Positions 31,724 to 40,639 of a stretch of DNA of 64,000 nucleotides are shown here, one piece after another (within the stretch, counting starts at the first letter, position 1; each line of letters opens with the position of its first letter). Below the pieces are notes generated by a model that saw only the letters and a list, made by a program, of their open reading frames with translations, searched no databases and had not been told where the DNA came from. Made by a program: the position numbers and the translations under genes. This DNA comes from Luteimonas wenzhouensis (GTDB taxonomy: Bacteria; Pseudomonadota; Gammaproteobacteria; Xanthomonadales; Xanthomonadaceae), in the NCBI RefSeq assembly GCF_007859305.1, contig NZ_VOHE01000002.1:372001-436000 (forward strand), read 5' to 3'.

Positions 31724-32413
31724 GTGCAGAAGCGCATCCTGATCATCGACGATGAACCCGCCATCCGCGAGATGGTGGCCTTCGCCCTGCGCAAGGGCGA
31801 CTTCGAGCCGGCCCACGCCGGCGATGCCCTCGAGGCGCAATCGGCCATCGCCGAACGCGTGCCCGACCTGATCCTGCTGGACTGGATGCTGCCCGGGACC
31901 AGCGGCCTGGAACTGGCCCGCCGCTGGCGCCGCGAGGACCCCACGCGCGAGGTGCCGATCATCATGCTCACCGCACGCGGCGAGGAGAACGACCGCGTCG
32001 GCGGCCTCGAGGCGGGAGTCGACGACTACGTGGTCAAGCCGTTCTCGGCGCGCGAACTGCTGGCGCGGATCCGCGCGGTGATGCGCCGCACCCGCGGCGA
32101 GGACGAGGACGGCAACGTCAGCGTCGGCGAACTGCGCATCGACGGCGCCGCCCACCGCGTGTTCGCCCGCGGCGAACCGCTGGCCATCGGCCCGACCGAG
32201 TACCGGCTGCTGCACTTCTTCATGACCCACCCCGAGCGCGTGTACAGCCGCGCACAGCTGCTCGACCACGTTTGGGGCGGCAGCGTGTACGTGGAGGAGC
32301 GCACGGTGGACGTGCACATCCGCCGCCTGCGCCGGACGCTCGAACCCTCGGGGCTGGACGGCATGGTGCAGACCGTACGCGGCGCCGGCTACCGCTTCTC
32401 GGCGGCGGCCTGA
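31724..32413 (+). CDS. phoB: Phosphate regulon response regulator PhoB
   Basis: 229-aa OmpR-family regulator, exactly the length of E. coli PhoB. The receiver domain has DD at 9-10, the phosphorylated D53 in [10 protein letters not shown], and T/K motif residues in MLTARGEE and VVKPFS. The winged helix contains [21 protein letters not shown] and [14 protein letters not shown], near identical to PhoB. The start is taken as GTG at 31724 because it gives the PhoB N-terminus ([10 protein letters not shown]) after a GGAG; an upstream in-frame ATG at 31679 would overlap the Pho box. Confidence 0.95.
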   Translation: MQKRILIIDDEPAIREMVAFALRKGDFEPAHAGDALEAQSAIAERVPDLILLDWMLPGTSGLELARRWRREDPTREVPIIMLTARGEENDRVGGLEAGVDDYVVKPFSARELLARIRAVMRRTRGEDEDGNVSVGELRIDGAAHRVFARGEPLAIGPTEYRLLHFFMTHPERVYSRAQLLDHVWGGSVYVEERTVDVHIRRLRRTLEPSGLDGMVQTVRGAGYRFSAAA

Positions 32414-32535
32414 CCCGGGCCGCGACGCCTTTCCGCGGCGGACGCCGGCCCGGGCCGGCGGAGCGACCGGGCTAAGATCAGCTGGCCCCGATCCGCCTTC
32501 CCCCCGCCACGCGCCCTTCCGCCCACGATCCCGCC

Positions 32536-33858
32536 ATGTCCGTCCCGACCCGACCCGCATGGAGCCGCACCCTGGGCCACCAGGCCCTGGCGCTGGCGGC
32601 CGCGCTGGCGGTGGGATGGCCGCTGGGCCATCCGTGGCCGGCGCTGGCGATGGCCGCGCTGGGCGTGGCGGCCTGGCACTGCTGGCGCCTGCACGGCGTG
32701 CTGGCGCGGCTGCAGTCGCACCAGTGGCCGCCGTCCGCCACCGGGCGCGGCGCGTGGGAAGAACTGGAGCGGCAGCTGCGGCTGAACCAGGACGGCATGC
32801 GCGCACGCAACCGGCGGCTGGTGGCGATGCTGCGCGCCTATGGCGCGGTCGCCGCCGCCCTGCCCGACGCGGTGGTGGTGATCGAGCGCAACAGCCAGCG
32901 GGTGCAGTGGTTCAACGATGCCGCCACCGCCCTGCTGGGACTGGAATACCCGCGCGACATGGGCGAGCCGCTCGGCGAACGCCTGCAGGGGCTGCGCATC
33001 GCGCACTGGCTGGCCGCCGGCCGCAACGCCGAGCCGCTGCTCGACGTGGCGTCGCCGGCATCGCCGGAGGTGCGGCTGAACCTGCGCCTGATCCCCTATT
33101 CCGAGGACATGTGGCTGGTGGTCGCCCGCGACGTGACCAAGATGATGCGGCTCGAGCAGGTCCGCCGCGACTTCGTGGCCAACGTCTCGCACGAGCTGCG
33201 CACGCCGCTGACCGTGGTCCACGGCTACCTGGACATGCTCGAGCCCGACGACCAGCCGGAATGGGCGCCGATGCTGCGCGAGATGCAGCGCCAGTCGCAG
33301 CGGATGACCCGGCTGGTGGAAGACCTGCTGACGCTATCGCGGCTCGAGGCGCAGGAAGGCGTGGAAGACGCAACGGTGGCGATGGAACCCATGCTGTCCA
33401 CGCTGCGGCGCGAAGCCGAGGCCTTGAGCCAGGGCCGGCACCGGGTGGTCGTGGAGGACGCGGCCGGCGTCGACCTGGCCGGCTCCACGCGCGAGCTGCA
33501 CAGCGCGTTCTCCAACCTGGTGAGCAACGCGGTGCGCTACACCCCGGCCGGCGGCACGATCACGATCCGCTTCGCGCGCGAAGGCGGCGGGGCGGTGCTG
33601 CAGGTCGCCGACACCGGCTACGGCATCCCGGCCCAGCACCTGCCGCGGCTCACCGAGCGCTTCTACCGGGTGTCCACCAGCCGCTCGCGCGAATCGGGCG
33701 GCACCGGGCTGGGCCTGGCGATCGTCAAGCACGTCCTCAACCTGCACCACGCCCGGCTCGGGATCGAAAGCGAGGTCGGCCGCGGCAGCACCTTTTCCTG
33801 CCACTTCGGCGCCGAGCGGATCCAGCCGCGCCAGGCCCCTCCGGGAGCAGCGCCTTGA
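32536..33858 (+). CDS. phoR: Phosphate regulon sensor histidine kinase PhoR
   Basis: 440-aa membrane histidine kinase that phosphorylates PhoB when phosphate is scarce. Two hydrophobic segments lie at residues 15-50, followed by a PAS domain (residues 105-200, PDAVVVIERNSQRVQWFN). The phospho-accepting H219 is in ANVSHELRTPLTVVHGYLDML; N, G1 and G2 boxes are NLVSNAVRYTP, DTGYGIP and GGTGLGLAIVKHV. It has no large periplasmic domain, as expected for PhoR. A 122-bp gap follows phoB; the stop overlaps the ppk TTG start. Confidence 0.95.
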   Translation: MSVPTRPAWSRTLGHQALALAAALAVGWPLGHPWPALAMAALGVAAWHCWRLHGVLARLQSHQWPPSATGRGAWEELERQLRLNQDGMRARNRRLVAMLRAYGAVAAALPDAVVVIERNSQRVQWFNDAATALLGLEYPRDMGEPLGERLQGLRIAHWLAAGRNAEPLLDVASPASPEVRLNLRLIPYSEDMWLVVARDVTKMMRLEQVRRDFVANVSHELRTPLTVVHGYLDMLEPDDQPEWAPMLREMQRQSQRMTRLVEDLLTLSRLEAQEGVEDATVAMEPMLSTLRREAEALSQGRHRVVVEDAAGVDLAGSTRELHSAFSNLVSNAVRYTPAGGTITIRFAREGGGAVLQVADTGYGIPAQHLPRLTERFYRVSTSRSRESGGTGLGLAIVKHVLNLHHARLGIESEVGRGSTFSCHFGAERIQPRQAPPGAAP

Positions 33859-35990
33859 ACCGACCCGTGCCACGCCCGGAGCGTCCACCGCCGGGCCCGG
33901 GCGGGGAACCGGCCGCGCCCGCGGCCAAGGGGGGCGATCCGCTGCGCGACCCGGCGCTGTACTTCAACCGCGAACTGTCGCAGCTGGACTTCAACTTCCG
34001 CGTGCTCGCCCAGGCGCTGGACGAGTCGGTGCCGCTGCTCGAGCGGCTGCGCTACCTGTGCATCTCCTGCACCAATCTCGACGAGTTCTTCGAGATCCGC
34101 GCCGCCACCGTGCGCCACGCGCAGGACTTCGGCGCCGTACCCGCCCCGCCCGACGGGCTGGCGCCGGCCACCGTGCTGCGGCGCATCCACGAACGCGCGG
34201 CGGAACTGGTCCGGGCCCAGTACGAGTGCTGGAACAAGGTACTGCGGCCCGAGCTCGCCCGGGCGGGCGTGCGCGTGCTCGCCCGCAGCCAGTGGAACGC
34301 GCGCCAGGCGCGCTGGCTGCGCGCCTACTTCCGCGACGAGATCATGCCGGTGCTCTCGCCGCTGGGCCTGGACCCGGCGCATCCGTTCCCCAGGATCCTG
34401 AACAAGTCGCTCAACATCGTGGTGGTGCTCGAGGGCCGCGACGCGTTCGGCCGGGTCGGCCACCTCGCCATCGTGCGCGCGCCGCGTTCGCTGCCACGGA
34501 TCATCCAGTTGCCGGAACAGGCCTCGGGCGGCGAGCACGACTTCGTGTTCCTCTCGGCGGTCCTGTCGGAGTTCGTGCACGAACTGTTCCCCGGGATGCA
34601 GGTCAAGGGCGCCTACCAGTTCCGGGTCACCCGCAATTCCGAGGTCATCGTCGACGAGGACGAGGTGGAGAACCTGGCCCTGGCGCTGCGCGACGAGCTG
34701 GCCGGGCGCGGCTACCTGCGCGCGATGCGGCTGGAGATCGCCGCCGACTGCCCGCGGCCGATCGTGCGCACCCTGCTGCAGAACTTCGAGTTGCCCGGCA
34801 ACGCGGTTTACCGCATCGACGGGCCGGTCAACCTCAACCGCGTGATCCAGGTCTACGACCTGGTGCAGCGGCCGGACCTGAAGTTCCCGCCGTTCCAGCC
34901 GCGGCTGCCGAAGAACACCGAGGCCATGTTCGACCTGGTGTCGGGCGGCGACCTGCTGCTGCACCATCCCTTCGACTCGTTCGCGCCGGTGCTGGAGCTG
35001 ATCAAGCAGGCGGCCGAGGATCCGAACGTGCTCGCGATCAAGCAGACGCTGTACCGGACCGGGAAGGACTCGCCGATCGTTGAGCACCTCGTCCAGGCCG
35101 CGCGCAACGGCAAGGATGTCACCGTGGTCGTCGAGTTGCGGGCGCGCTTCGACGAGGAGGCCAACCTCGGCCTGGCCGACCGCCTGCAGGAAGCGGGAGT
35201 GCAGGTGGTCTACGGCGTGGTCGGCTTCAAGACCCACGCCAAGATGCTGCTGGTGGTGCGGCGCGAAGGACGCAAGCTGCGGCGCTACGTGCACCTGGGC
35301 ACCGGCAACTACCATTCCGGCACCGCCCGCGCCTACACCGACATCGGCCTGGTCACCGCCGATCCGGACATCGGCAACGACGTGCACCTGATCTTCCAGC
35401 AGCTCTCGGGCCTCGCCCCGGCGACCTCGCTCAGCCGCCTGCTGCAGGCGCCGTTCACCCTGCACGCGGGGATCCTGGCGCGGATCGAGCGCGAGGCAGA
35501 ACACGCACGCAACGGCCGTCCCGGGCGGATCATCGCCAAGATGAACGCGCTCAACGAACCACAGGTGATGCGCGCGCTGTACGCGGCCTCGCAGGCCGGG
35601 GTCTCGATCGACCTGATCGTGCGTGGCGCCTGCTCGCTGCGGCCCGGCGTCCCGGGGGTGTCGGACAACATCCGCGTGCGCTCGATCGTGGGCCGGTTCC
35701 TCGAGCACCATCGCGTGTACTGGTTCGGCAACGACGGTCAGCCGGAGCTGTACTGCGCCAGCGCCGACTGGCTCGAGCGCAACCTGCTGCGCCGGGTGGA
35801 GACCTGCTTCCCGATCCTCGACCCGGCACTGGCGGCGCGGGTCAAGCGGGAGGCGCTCGACAACTACCTGGCCGACAACCTCAACGCCTGGGAACTGCAC
35901 GCCGACGGCGTCTACCGCAAGGTGGTGCCGGCCGACGGCGATCCCCCGCATTCGGCGCAGTCGGCGCTGCTGGCCGGGATCTGCGGATGA
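33855..35990 (+). CDS. ppk: Polyphosphate kinase 1
   Basis: 711-aa PPK1, which makes polyphosphate from ATP. After a proline-rich N-terminal 30 residues come the N domain (LYFNRELSQLDFNFRVL), the H domain and two C domains. The autophosphorylated histidine is H461 in FKTHAKM and the second conserved histidine is H480 in YVHLGTGNYH; the 19-residue gap equals E. coli H435/H454. The start is TTG, overlapping the phoR TGA as TTGA with GGGAG upstream; no in-frame ATG precedes the conserved region. Coupled to phoR and to ppx. Confidence 0.95.
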   Translation: MNRPVPRPERPPPGPGGEPAAPAAKGGDPLRDPALYFNRELSQLDFNFRVLAQALDESVPLLERLRYLCISCTNLDEFFEIRAATVRHAQDFGAVPAPPDGLAPATVLRRIHERAAELVRAQYECWNKVLRPELARAGVRVLARSQWNARQARWLRAYFRDEIMPVLSPLGLDPAHPFPRILNKSLNIVVVLEGRDAFGRVGHLAIVRAPRSLPRIIQLPEQASGGEHDFVFLSAVLSEFVHELFPGMQVKGAYQFRVTRNSEVIVDEDEVENLALALRDELAGRGYLRAMRLEIAADCPRPIVRTLLQNFELPGNAVYRIDGPVNLNRVIQVYDLVQRPDLKFPPFQPRLPKNTEAMFDLVSGGDLLLHHPFDSFAPVLELIKQAAEDPNVLAIKQTLYRTGKDSPIVEHLVQAARNGKDVTVVVELRARFDEEANLGLADRLQEAGVQVVYGVVGFKTHAKMLLVVRREGRKLRRYVHLGTGNYHSGTARAYTDIGLVTADPDIGNDVHLIFQQLSGLAPATSLSRLLQAPFTLHAGILARIEREAEHARNGRPGRIIAKMNALNEPQVMRALYAASQAGVSIDLIVRGACSLRPGVPGVSDNIRVRSIVGRFLEHHRVYWFGNDGQPELYCASADWLERNLLRRVETCFPILDPALAARVKREALDNYLADNLNAWELHADGVYRKVVPADGDPPHSAQSALLAGICG

Positions 35991-37525
35991 TGGACGCGCT
36001 CGCCCGGGCCGGTTCGCTGTCCACGCCGCTGCGCGACGGCGACATGCTGGCCGCGATCGACCTGGGCTCCAACAGCTTCCACATGGTGGTGGCCGCCTAT
36101 ACCCTGGGCCAGTTGCGGATCGTCGACCGCCTGCGCGAGCCGGTGCGCATGGCCGTGGGCCTGGACGCCAGGGGCGGCCTCGACCGCGCGGTCCGCGACC
36201 GGGCGCTCGCCTGCCTGGCGCGCTTCGGCCAGCGCATCCGCGACATCCCGCCCCAGCGTGTGCGCGCGCTGGCGACCAACACGGTGCGACTGATGGCCGC
36301 GCCGCAATCGTTCCTGGTCCCCGCCGAGACCGCGCTGGGGCACGGCATCGAAGTGATCTCGGGCCGCGAAGAGGCGCGCCTGATCTACCTCGGGGTCGCC
36401 CACGCCCAGCCGCCCAAGCCGGGCAGTCTGCGGCTGGTGATCGACATCGGCGGCGGCTCGACCGAGTGCATCATCGGCCGCGGTTTCCAGACCATCGAAC
36501 GCGAAAGCCTGCAGGTCGGCTGTATCGCGACCACCCGCCGCTTCTTCGGCGACGGCAGGCTCTCGCCGAAGAAGTGGCGGGAGGCGGTGATCGAGGTGGG
36601 CGCGGAGTTCCAGCAGTTCGCCAATGCCTACCGCGCGCTGGGCTGGAGCGAGGCGATCGGCGCGTCGGGCACCAACAAGGAGATCGGCGGGATCTGCGCG
36701 GCGATGGGGTTGACCAAGGGCGCGGTGACCGCCGCGGCCCTGCCCCGGGTGCGCGACCGCCTGCTGGAGGCCGGGCGCATCGACGCCATCGACCTCCCGG
36801 GCCTGTCCGCCGAACGCCGCAGTACGATCGCCGGCGGCGTGCTGGTGCTGGAGGCCGCGTTCGACGCCCTGGGCCTGGAACGGATGGCGGTGAGCAAGGC
36901 GGCGATGCGCGAAGGCGTGCTGTACGACATGCTCGGCCGCGGCAGCGGCCACGACCCGCGCGAGGCCTCGATCCTCGCCCTCACCCAGCGCTACGGCATC
37001 GACGAGGGCCAGGCCGCGCGCGTGGAAGGCACCGCCATGCGCCTGTTCGAACAGGCCGCGCCGGCGTGGAAGCTCGATCCCGACGATCTGCTGATGCTGG
37101 CCTGGGGCGCGCGCCTGCACGAACTGGGGCTGGCGATCGCGCACAGCCAGTACCAGGTCCACGGCGCGTACGTGATCGAGCACTCGGACATCGCCGGCTT
37201 CTCGCGCCAGGAACAACAGTTCCTTGCCGCCCTGGTGCGTACCCACCGGCGCAAGATCCCCAAGTCAGCGTTCGACGCGCTGCCCGACCGCCTGCTGCCG
37301 TCGGCGCGCCGGACGGCCGCGCTGCTGCGCATCGCGGCCCTGCTGCACCGTTCGCGCGACTCGGAGGAGATCCCGCGGCTGGACCTGCTGGTCGACGGCC
37401 CGCGCATGGTGCTGGGCCTGGACCGGCGCTGGCTGCACAACCGCCCCCTGCTGCGCGCCGACCTGGAAGGCGAGCCCCCGCAGATCGCGGCGCTGGGCGT
37501 GCAGCTGGAGATCGCCACCACCTGA
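35987..37525 (+). CDS. ppx: Exopolyphosphatase (Ppx/GppA family)
   Basis: 512-aa enzyme releasing phosphate from polyphosphate ends, or hydrolysing pppGpp. The ASKHA fold opens with AAIDLGSNSFHMVVA; LATNTVRLM, VISGREEARLIY and VIDIGGGSTECIIG follow in order, then an HD-type helical C-terminal domain (ARLHELGLAIAHSQYQVHG). The ATG overlaps the ppk TGA as ATGA, so ppk and ppx are co-translated as in E. coli. A second ATG is the next codon and either could initiate. Confidence 0.94.
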   Translation: MMDALARAGSLSTPLRDGDMLAAIDLGSNSFHMVVAAYTLGQLRIVDRLREPVRMAVGLDARGGLDRAVRDRALACLARFGQRIRDIPPQRVRALATNTVRLMAAPQSFLVPAETALGHGIEVISGREEARLIYLGVAHAQPPKPGSLRLVIDIGGGSTECIIGRGFQTIERESLQVGCIATTRRFFGDGRLSPKKWREAVIEVGAEFQQFANAYRALGWSEAIGASGTNKEIGGICAAMGLTKGAVTAAALPRVRDRLLEAGRIDAIDLPGLSAERRSTIAGGVLVLEAAFDALGLERMAVSKAAMREGVLYDMLGRGSGHDPREASILALTQRYGIDEGQAARVEGTAMRLFEQAAPAWKLDPDDLLMLAWGARLHELGLAIAHSQYQVHGAYVIEHSDIAGFSRQEQQFLAALVRTHRRKIPKSAFDALPDRLLPSARRTAALLRIAALLHRSRDSEEIPRLDLLVDGPRMVLGLDRRWLHNRPLLRADLEGEPPQIAALGVQLEIATT

Positions 37526-37555
37526 GCCGACGCGCAGCCAGGCCGTCGGCACCGT

Positions 37556-37611
37556 GCGTCATGGGCGGGTCATGCATGCGCCATATGCGCGTCATCGTCT
37601 GTGTCTAGCAT
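37556..37611 (+). promoter_or_regulatory. Candidate Pho box and -10 upstream of the glycosyltransferase
   Basis: Four 7-mers at exactly 11-bp intervals: GCGTCAT (37556), GGGTCAT (37567), GCGCCAT (37578) and GCGTCAT (37589). Three keep the GTCAT core of the PhoB repeat CTGTCAT. TAGCAT (37606-37611) begins 10 bp after the last repeat, as in PhoB promoters. A strong GGAGCGGAGG precedes the ATG at 37636. Confidence 0.6.
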
Positions 37612-37635
37612 GAATGGGCCGGAGCGGAGGCCCGC

Positions 37636-38760
37636 ATGCACTACGCCATCGTCACCGACACCTGCCCTGCTTCCCCCGGCCGGGCGGGCGAGACCGTCGA
37701 GTTGCTCCATCGTGGGCTGCGGCAACGGGGCCATCGCGTCTCCTGCGTCGAGCCGGGACAGGGAACTGCCGCGCGCAGCCATGCGCCCCGCGCCTTCTGG
37801 CCGCGGAACCGCATCCCTTCCCTGGCTGGACGACGCCTGATGGAGGCGTGGACACGCGCGCGCCCCGATGCGGTCTATGTCGCCACCGAGGGACCCTTGG
37901 GCTGGTCGGCCGTGCACGTCGCCCGCCGCCTGCGCCTGCCGGTCGCCACGGATTTCCACGCCTGGCCGGATGGCCGACTCCAAGGTGCCGACGCGTGCGC
38001 CCGCCTCCCATCGGCCCTGGCGAGGCTTCGCCGCTTCCATGAACAGGGCGACGCCACCCTCGTCCCGACCCGGGTGGCGTGGACGGCGCTCCATGCCGCG
38101 GGCTTCCCGCGGCCGTGCCTGCTGCAGCGAGCCGTCGATCCCGACCATTTCCACCCGTGCAAGCGCAGCCCCGAACTGCGCGCGGCCCTGGGCGCGTCGC
38201 CCGAGGCCCCGCTCCTGATCCACGTGGGACGGCTTGCACCGGGGCGGAACGTACGGCTGGCCTTGCAGGCATACCGGGTGCTCCGCGGATCGTGTCCGGG
38301 CGCCCGCATGGTCGTGGCCGGCGACGGTCCCATGCGTCGCGACCTGGAGCGGGAATTCCCCGAGTGCACCTTCACCGGCTTCCTGGGGCGCGACGCCCTG
38401 GCGCGACTCCTGGCCAGCGCCGACCTGTGCATACAACCCTGCCTGGACACCATTTTCGGCAACGTCACCCTGGAGGCCATGGCCAGCGGGGTCGCGGTGG
38501 TCGCGTTCGATCGTGGCGCTGCGCGCGAACACCTCGTCGACGGCAGGCAGGGCGTCCTGGTCGATCCGGGCGACCCGTTCGGGTTCCTGGCCGCCACGGC
38601 GGAGCTTGGCGGCGACCTGCCGCGTCTGCGCGCGATGGGCGTCGCGGCCCGCAACGCGGTCCGGGCGCTGTCGCCACAGCAGATGACCGCGGAACTGGAC
38701 CGGCTGCTGGCCAGGATATGCATGCGGCATGCATGGGCCGGTGAGGGGATCGCCGCCTGA
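37636..38760 (+). CDS. Glycosyltransferase family 4 (MgtA/SQD2/PimB-like)
   Basis: 374-aa cytoplasmic GT-B enzyme. The C-terminal donor domain holds HVGRLAPGRNVRLAL near residue 195, AGDGPMRRDLE and GFLGRDALARLL, then the E-x7-E-type stretch TIFGNVTLEAMASGV with the second acid near REHL. The N-terminal acceptor domain reads VTDTCPASPGRAGETVELL. Related enzymes transfer mannose, glucose or glucuronate to diacylglycerol or phosphatidylinositol. Its position directly after phoB-phoR-ppk-ppx and the upstream PhoB-type repeats suggest a role in glycolipid synthesis under phosphate starvation; this is inference. Confidence 0.85.
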   Translation: MHYAIVTDTCPASPGRAGETVELLHRGLRQRGHRVSCVEPGQGTAARSHAPRAFWPRNRIPSLAGRRLMEAWTRARPDAVYVATEGPLGWSAVHVARRLRLPVATDFHAWPDGRLQGADACARLPSALARLRRFHEQGDATLVPTRVAWTALHAAGFPRPCLLQRAVDPDHFHPCKRSPELRAALGASPEAPLLIHVGRLAPGRNVRLALQAYRVLRGSCPGARMVVAGDGPMRRDLEREFPECTFTGFLGRDALARLLASADLCIQPCLDTIFGNVTLEAMASGVAVVAFDRGAAREHLVDGRQGVLVDPGDPFGFLAATAELGGDLPRLRAMGVAARNAVRALSPQQMTAELDRLLARICMRHAWAGEGIAA

Positions 38761-38846
38761 GGTGGCCTCCGGCCTGCGTCCTCCCGTCCGGCGGGTCCCC
38801 GCCTGCGCCTGCGCATCGGCCCGCTGGCGCCGTGCCCCGGCGCGCC

Positions 38847-39731
38847 TCAATCCAACCGCTCGACCCGTGCGCCCGCCAGCGGCGGCAGCAGCTGCCCCGG
38901 CCAGTCGCGGTCGTTCGCCACCTGCGCATCTTCGCGCGAGGCCTCCAGCGCGAGCGGGTCGATGTCGGCAAGCGCCCACTCCCCCTCGCCGCTCGTGGAC
39001 GCGAGTACCCCGTCGGCCGGGAAGCCTGCGTCCATCGGCGCGAACACCGCCGCCTCGCCGGTGTTGACGTCGAGCGCGGGGCTCCACGGCGCCTCGCCGG
39101 CGGTCACCGACTGGGCGACGAAGAAGCGGTTCTCCAGCGCCCGTGCCAGGCAGCCCACCCGCACCCGGGTCGCGCCGGCGGCGTTGTCGGTGCAGCTGGG
39201 CACCAGCAGCAGCCGCGCACCGGCCTCGTACTGCGCACGCACCGGCAGCGGGAACTCGCTGTCGTAGCAGACCGCCACCGCCAACCGCAGGCCGCGGTGC
39301 TCGAACACCTTGAGTGCGTCGCCCCCGTCGATCATGCCCGCGCGCTTCTCGAAGCCGGTCAGCTGCAGCTTGTCCTGCCAGCCGTGGCCGCCGTCGGGCG
39401 CGAACAGGTCACAGCGATTGCGGTAGCGCCCACCGCCCACATCGAGCAGGAAGGTCCCCGCCGCAACCAGCATGCCGGTGTCGCGGGCGATGCCCGAGAA
39501 CAGGGCCAGCCAGTCGTCGCGGTAGCGCTGGATGGCGGCCAGCGATGCGGCAAGGTCACCGGCCACGGCAGGCTCGAAGCTGGCGCCCAGCTCCAGCGAC
39601 AGGTACTCCGGCAGCACCGCGATCTCCGCGCCCTGCGCGGCCACGTCCCCAAGCAGGCGCCGCTGCCTGCGCGCGAACTCGTCGAACGAGCCGGGCGCGC
39701 CGATGGCATGGCGGGCGACGGCGATCTTCAC
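38847..39731 (-). CDS. Carbon-nitrogen hydrolase (nitrilase superfamily)
   Basis: 294-aa amidase/nitrilase-fold hydrolase. The E-K-C triad is E42 (LPEYLS), K121 (WQDKLQLTGFE) and C155 (AVCYDSEFP). No signal peptide, so cytoplasmic. Its ATG overlaps the stop of the upstream GNAT gene (ATGA). In many bacteria the same GNAT and nitrilase modules are fused in a single protein; here they are separate frames. Substrate unknown. Confidence 0.88.
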   Translation of the reverse strand: MKIAVARHAIGAPGSFDEFARRQRRLLGDVAAQGAEIAVLPEYLSLELGASFEPAVAGDLAASLAAIQRYRDDWLALFSGIARDTGMLVAAGTFLLDVGGGRYRNRCDLFAPDGGHGWQDKLQLTGFEKRAGMIDGGDALKVFEHRGLRLAVAVCYDSEFPLPVRAQYEAGARLLLVPSCTDNAAGATRVRVGCLARALENRFFVAQSVTAGEAPWSPALDVNTGEAAVFAPMDAGFPADGVLASTSGEGEWALADIDPLALEASREDAQVANDRDWPGQLLPPLAGARVERLD

Positions 39732-40339
39732 CCCGCCGGCTCCAGCGGACGGGTCCAGAACGTGAGCGCGTGGGTCGTCGGACCCACACCCACCTCGTCC
39801 CAGTCCAGCGCCATGGTCAGCCCGGGCTGGCGCACGTAGCCACGGCCCCGCCAGAACGCCTCGTTGTCGCGGTGGCCGGCCGGGCGCCTGGGGTCGTCCG
39901 GATCGCGGTCGACCGCGGCGAAGGCGGTGGTGGTGAATCCGCCCAGCGCCCGCGCGTGCGCCTCGCGGGCATCGAAGAACGCGTGCCCGACGCCGCGACC
40001 GCGATACTCCGGCAGCAGCACCGACTCGCCGAAGTAGAACACCGGGGCCGGATCGAGGCCGCGATCGAGGAACGGGGCCTGGAACGCGGCCGCTTCATCG
40101 ACCAGGGGCAGCCCGGTGGACGCGCCGACCACGCGCTCGCCGTCCAGGGCCAGCACGAACACGGCGCGTGGCGAGGCGGCGTAGGCGGCCAGATAGTCCT
40201 GCTCGTAGTCCAGGTCGCCGGCGTAGAGGTACGGCCAATCCGCGAACACGCGGATGCGCAGCGCGGCGACATCGGCCAGATGCCGCCGCGCGCGATCACC
40301 GGTCATGCGGTGGAGGACGAGGCCGCCGAGCGCTTGCAT
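39728..40339 (-). CDS. GNAT family N-acetyltransferase
   Basis: 203-aa acetyltransferase with the acetyl-CoA loop LLPEYRGRGVGHAFFD (residues about 112-127) and a WRGRGYVRQPGLTMALDW C-terminal stretch. It transfers an acetyl group to an unknown amine. The start MQALGGLV is chosen from the family N-terminus; longer in-frame sequence upstream shows no homology. It overlaps the nitrilase gene by 4 bases, indicating a two-step pathway of acylation and amide cleavage or shared control. Confidence 0.88.
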   Translation of the reverse strand: MQALGGLVLHRMTGDRARRHLADVAALRIRVFADWPYLYAGDLDYEQDYLAAYAASPRAVFVLALDGERVVGASTGLPLVDEAAAFQAPFLDRGLDPAPVFYFGESVLLPEYRGRGVGHAFFDAREAHARALGGFTTTAFAAVDRDPDDPRRPAGHRDNEAFWRGRGYVRQPGLTMALDWDEVGVGPTTHALTFWTRPLEPAG

Positions 40340-40639
40340 GGCGGCGATTCTACCGCCCGTCGGCGCCGGGACCTGGAACGGCAACACCACGCCGAGCGGC
40401 CGCGCATCGTCCTCCGGCCGTCGCGGCCGGCCTGGCAGCGCCGGGCCTGGCGCCCTCCCTGCGCGATGCGCATGGCACGTGCGACGATGGCAGGCCCGCT
40501 CGCGACCAGGGGTCGCAGGCATGGAACCCGGGCGGAGTGCGCGGGCGGGGAGCTGACCGTGGACGGCGCGCGATGCCATCATGCCCGCAACGCCGGCGCT
40601 CGTCCGCCGCGCCGCACGCCTTTTCGAGTCTGCGCCCCG
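40340..40639. other. Divergent intergenic region between the GNAT gene and rlmJ
   Basis: 300 bp with no gene I can support and no clear promoter, repeat or hairpin. It must contain the start sites for both flanking genes. Confidence 0.5.

Noticed and set aside
38847..40339. GNAT and nitrilase as a frameshifted fusion gene
   Set aside because: Both frames have full domains, an independent ATG and a clean ATGA junction, so they are separate genes.
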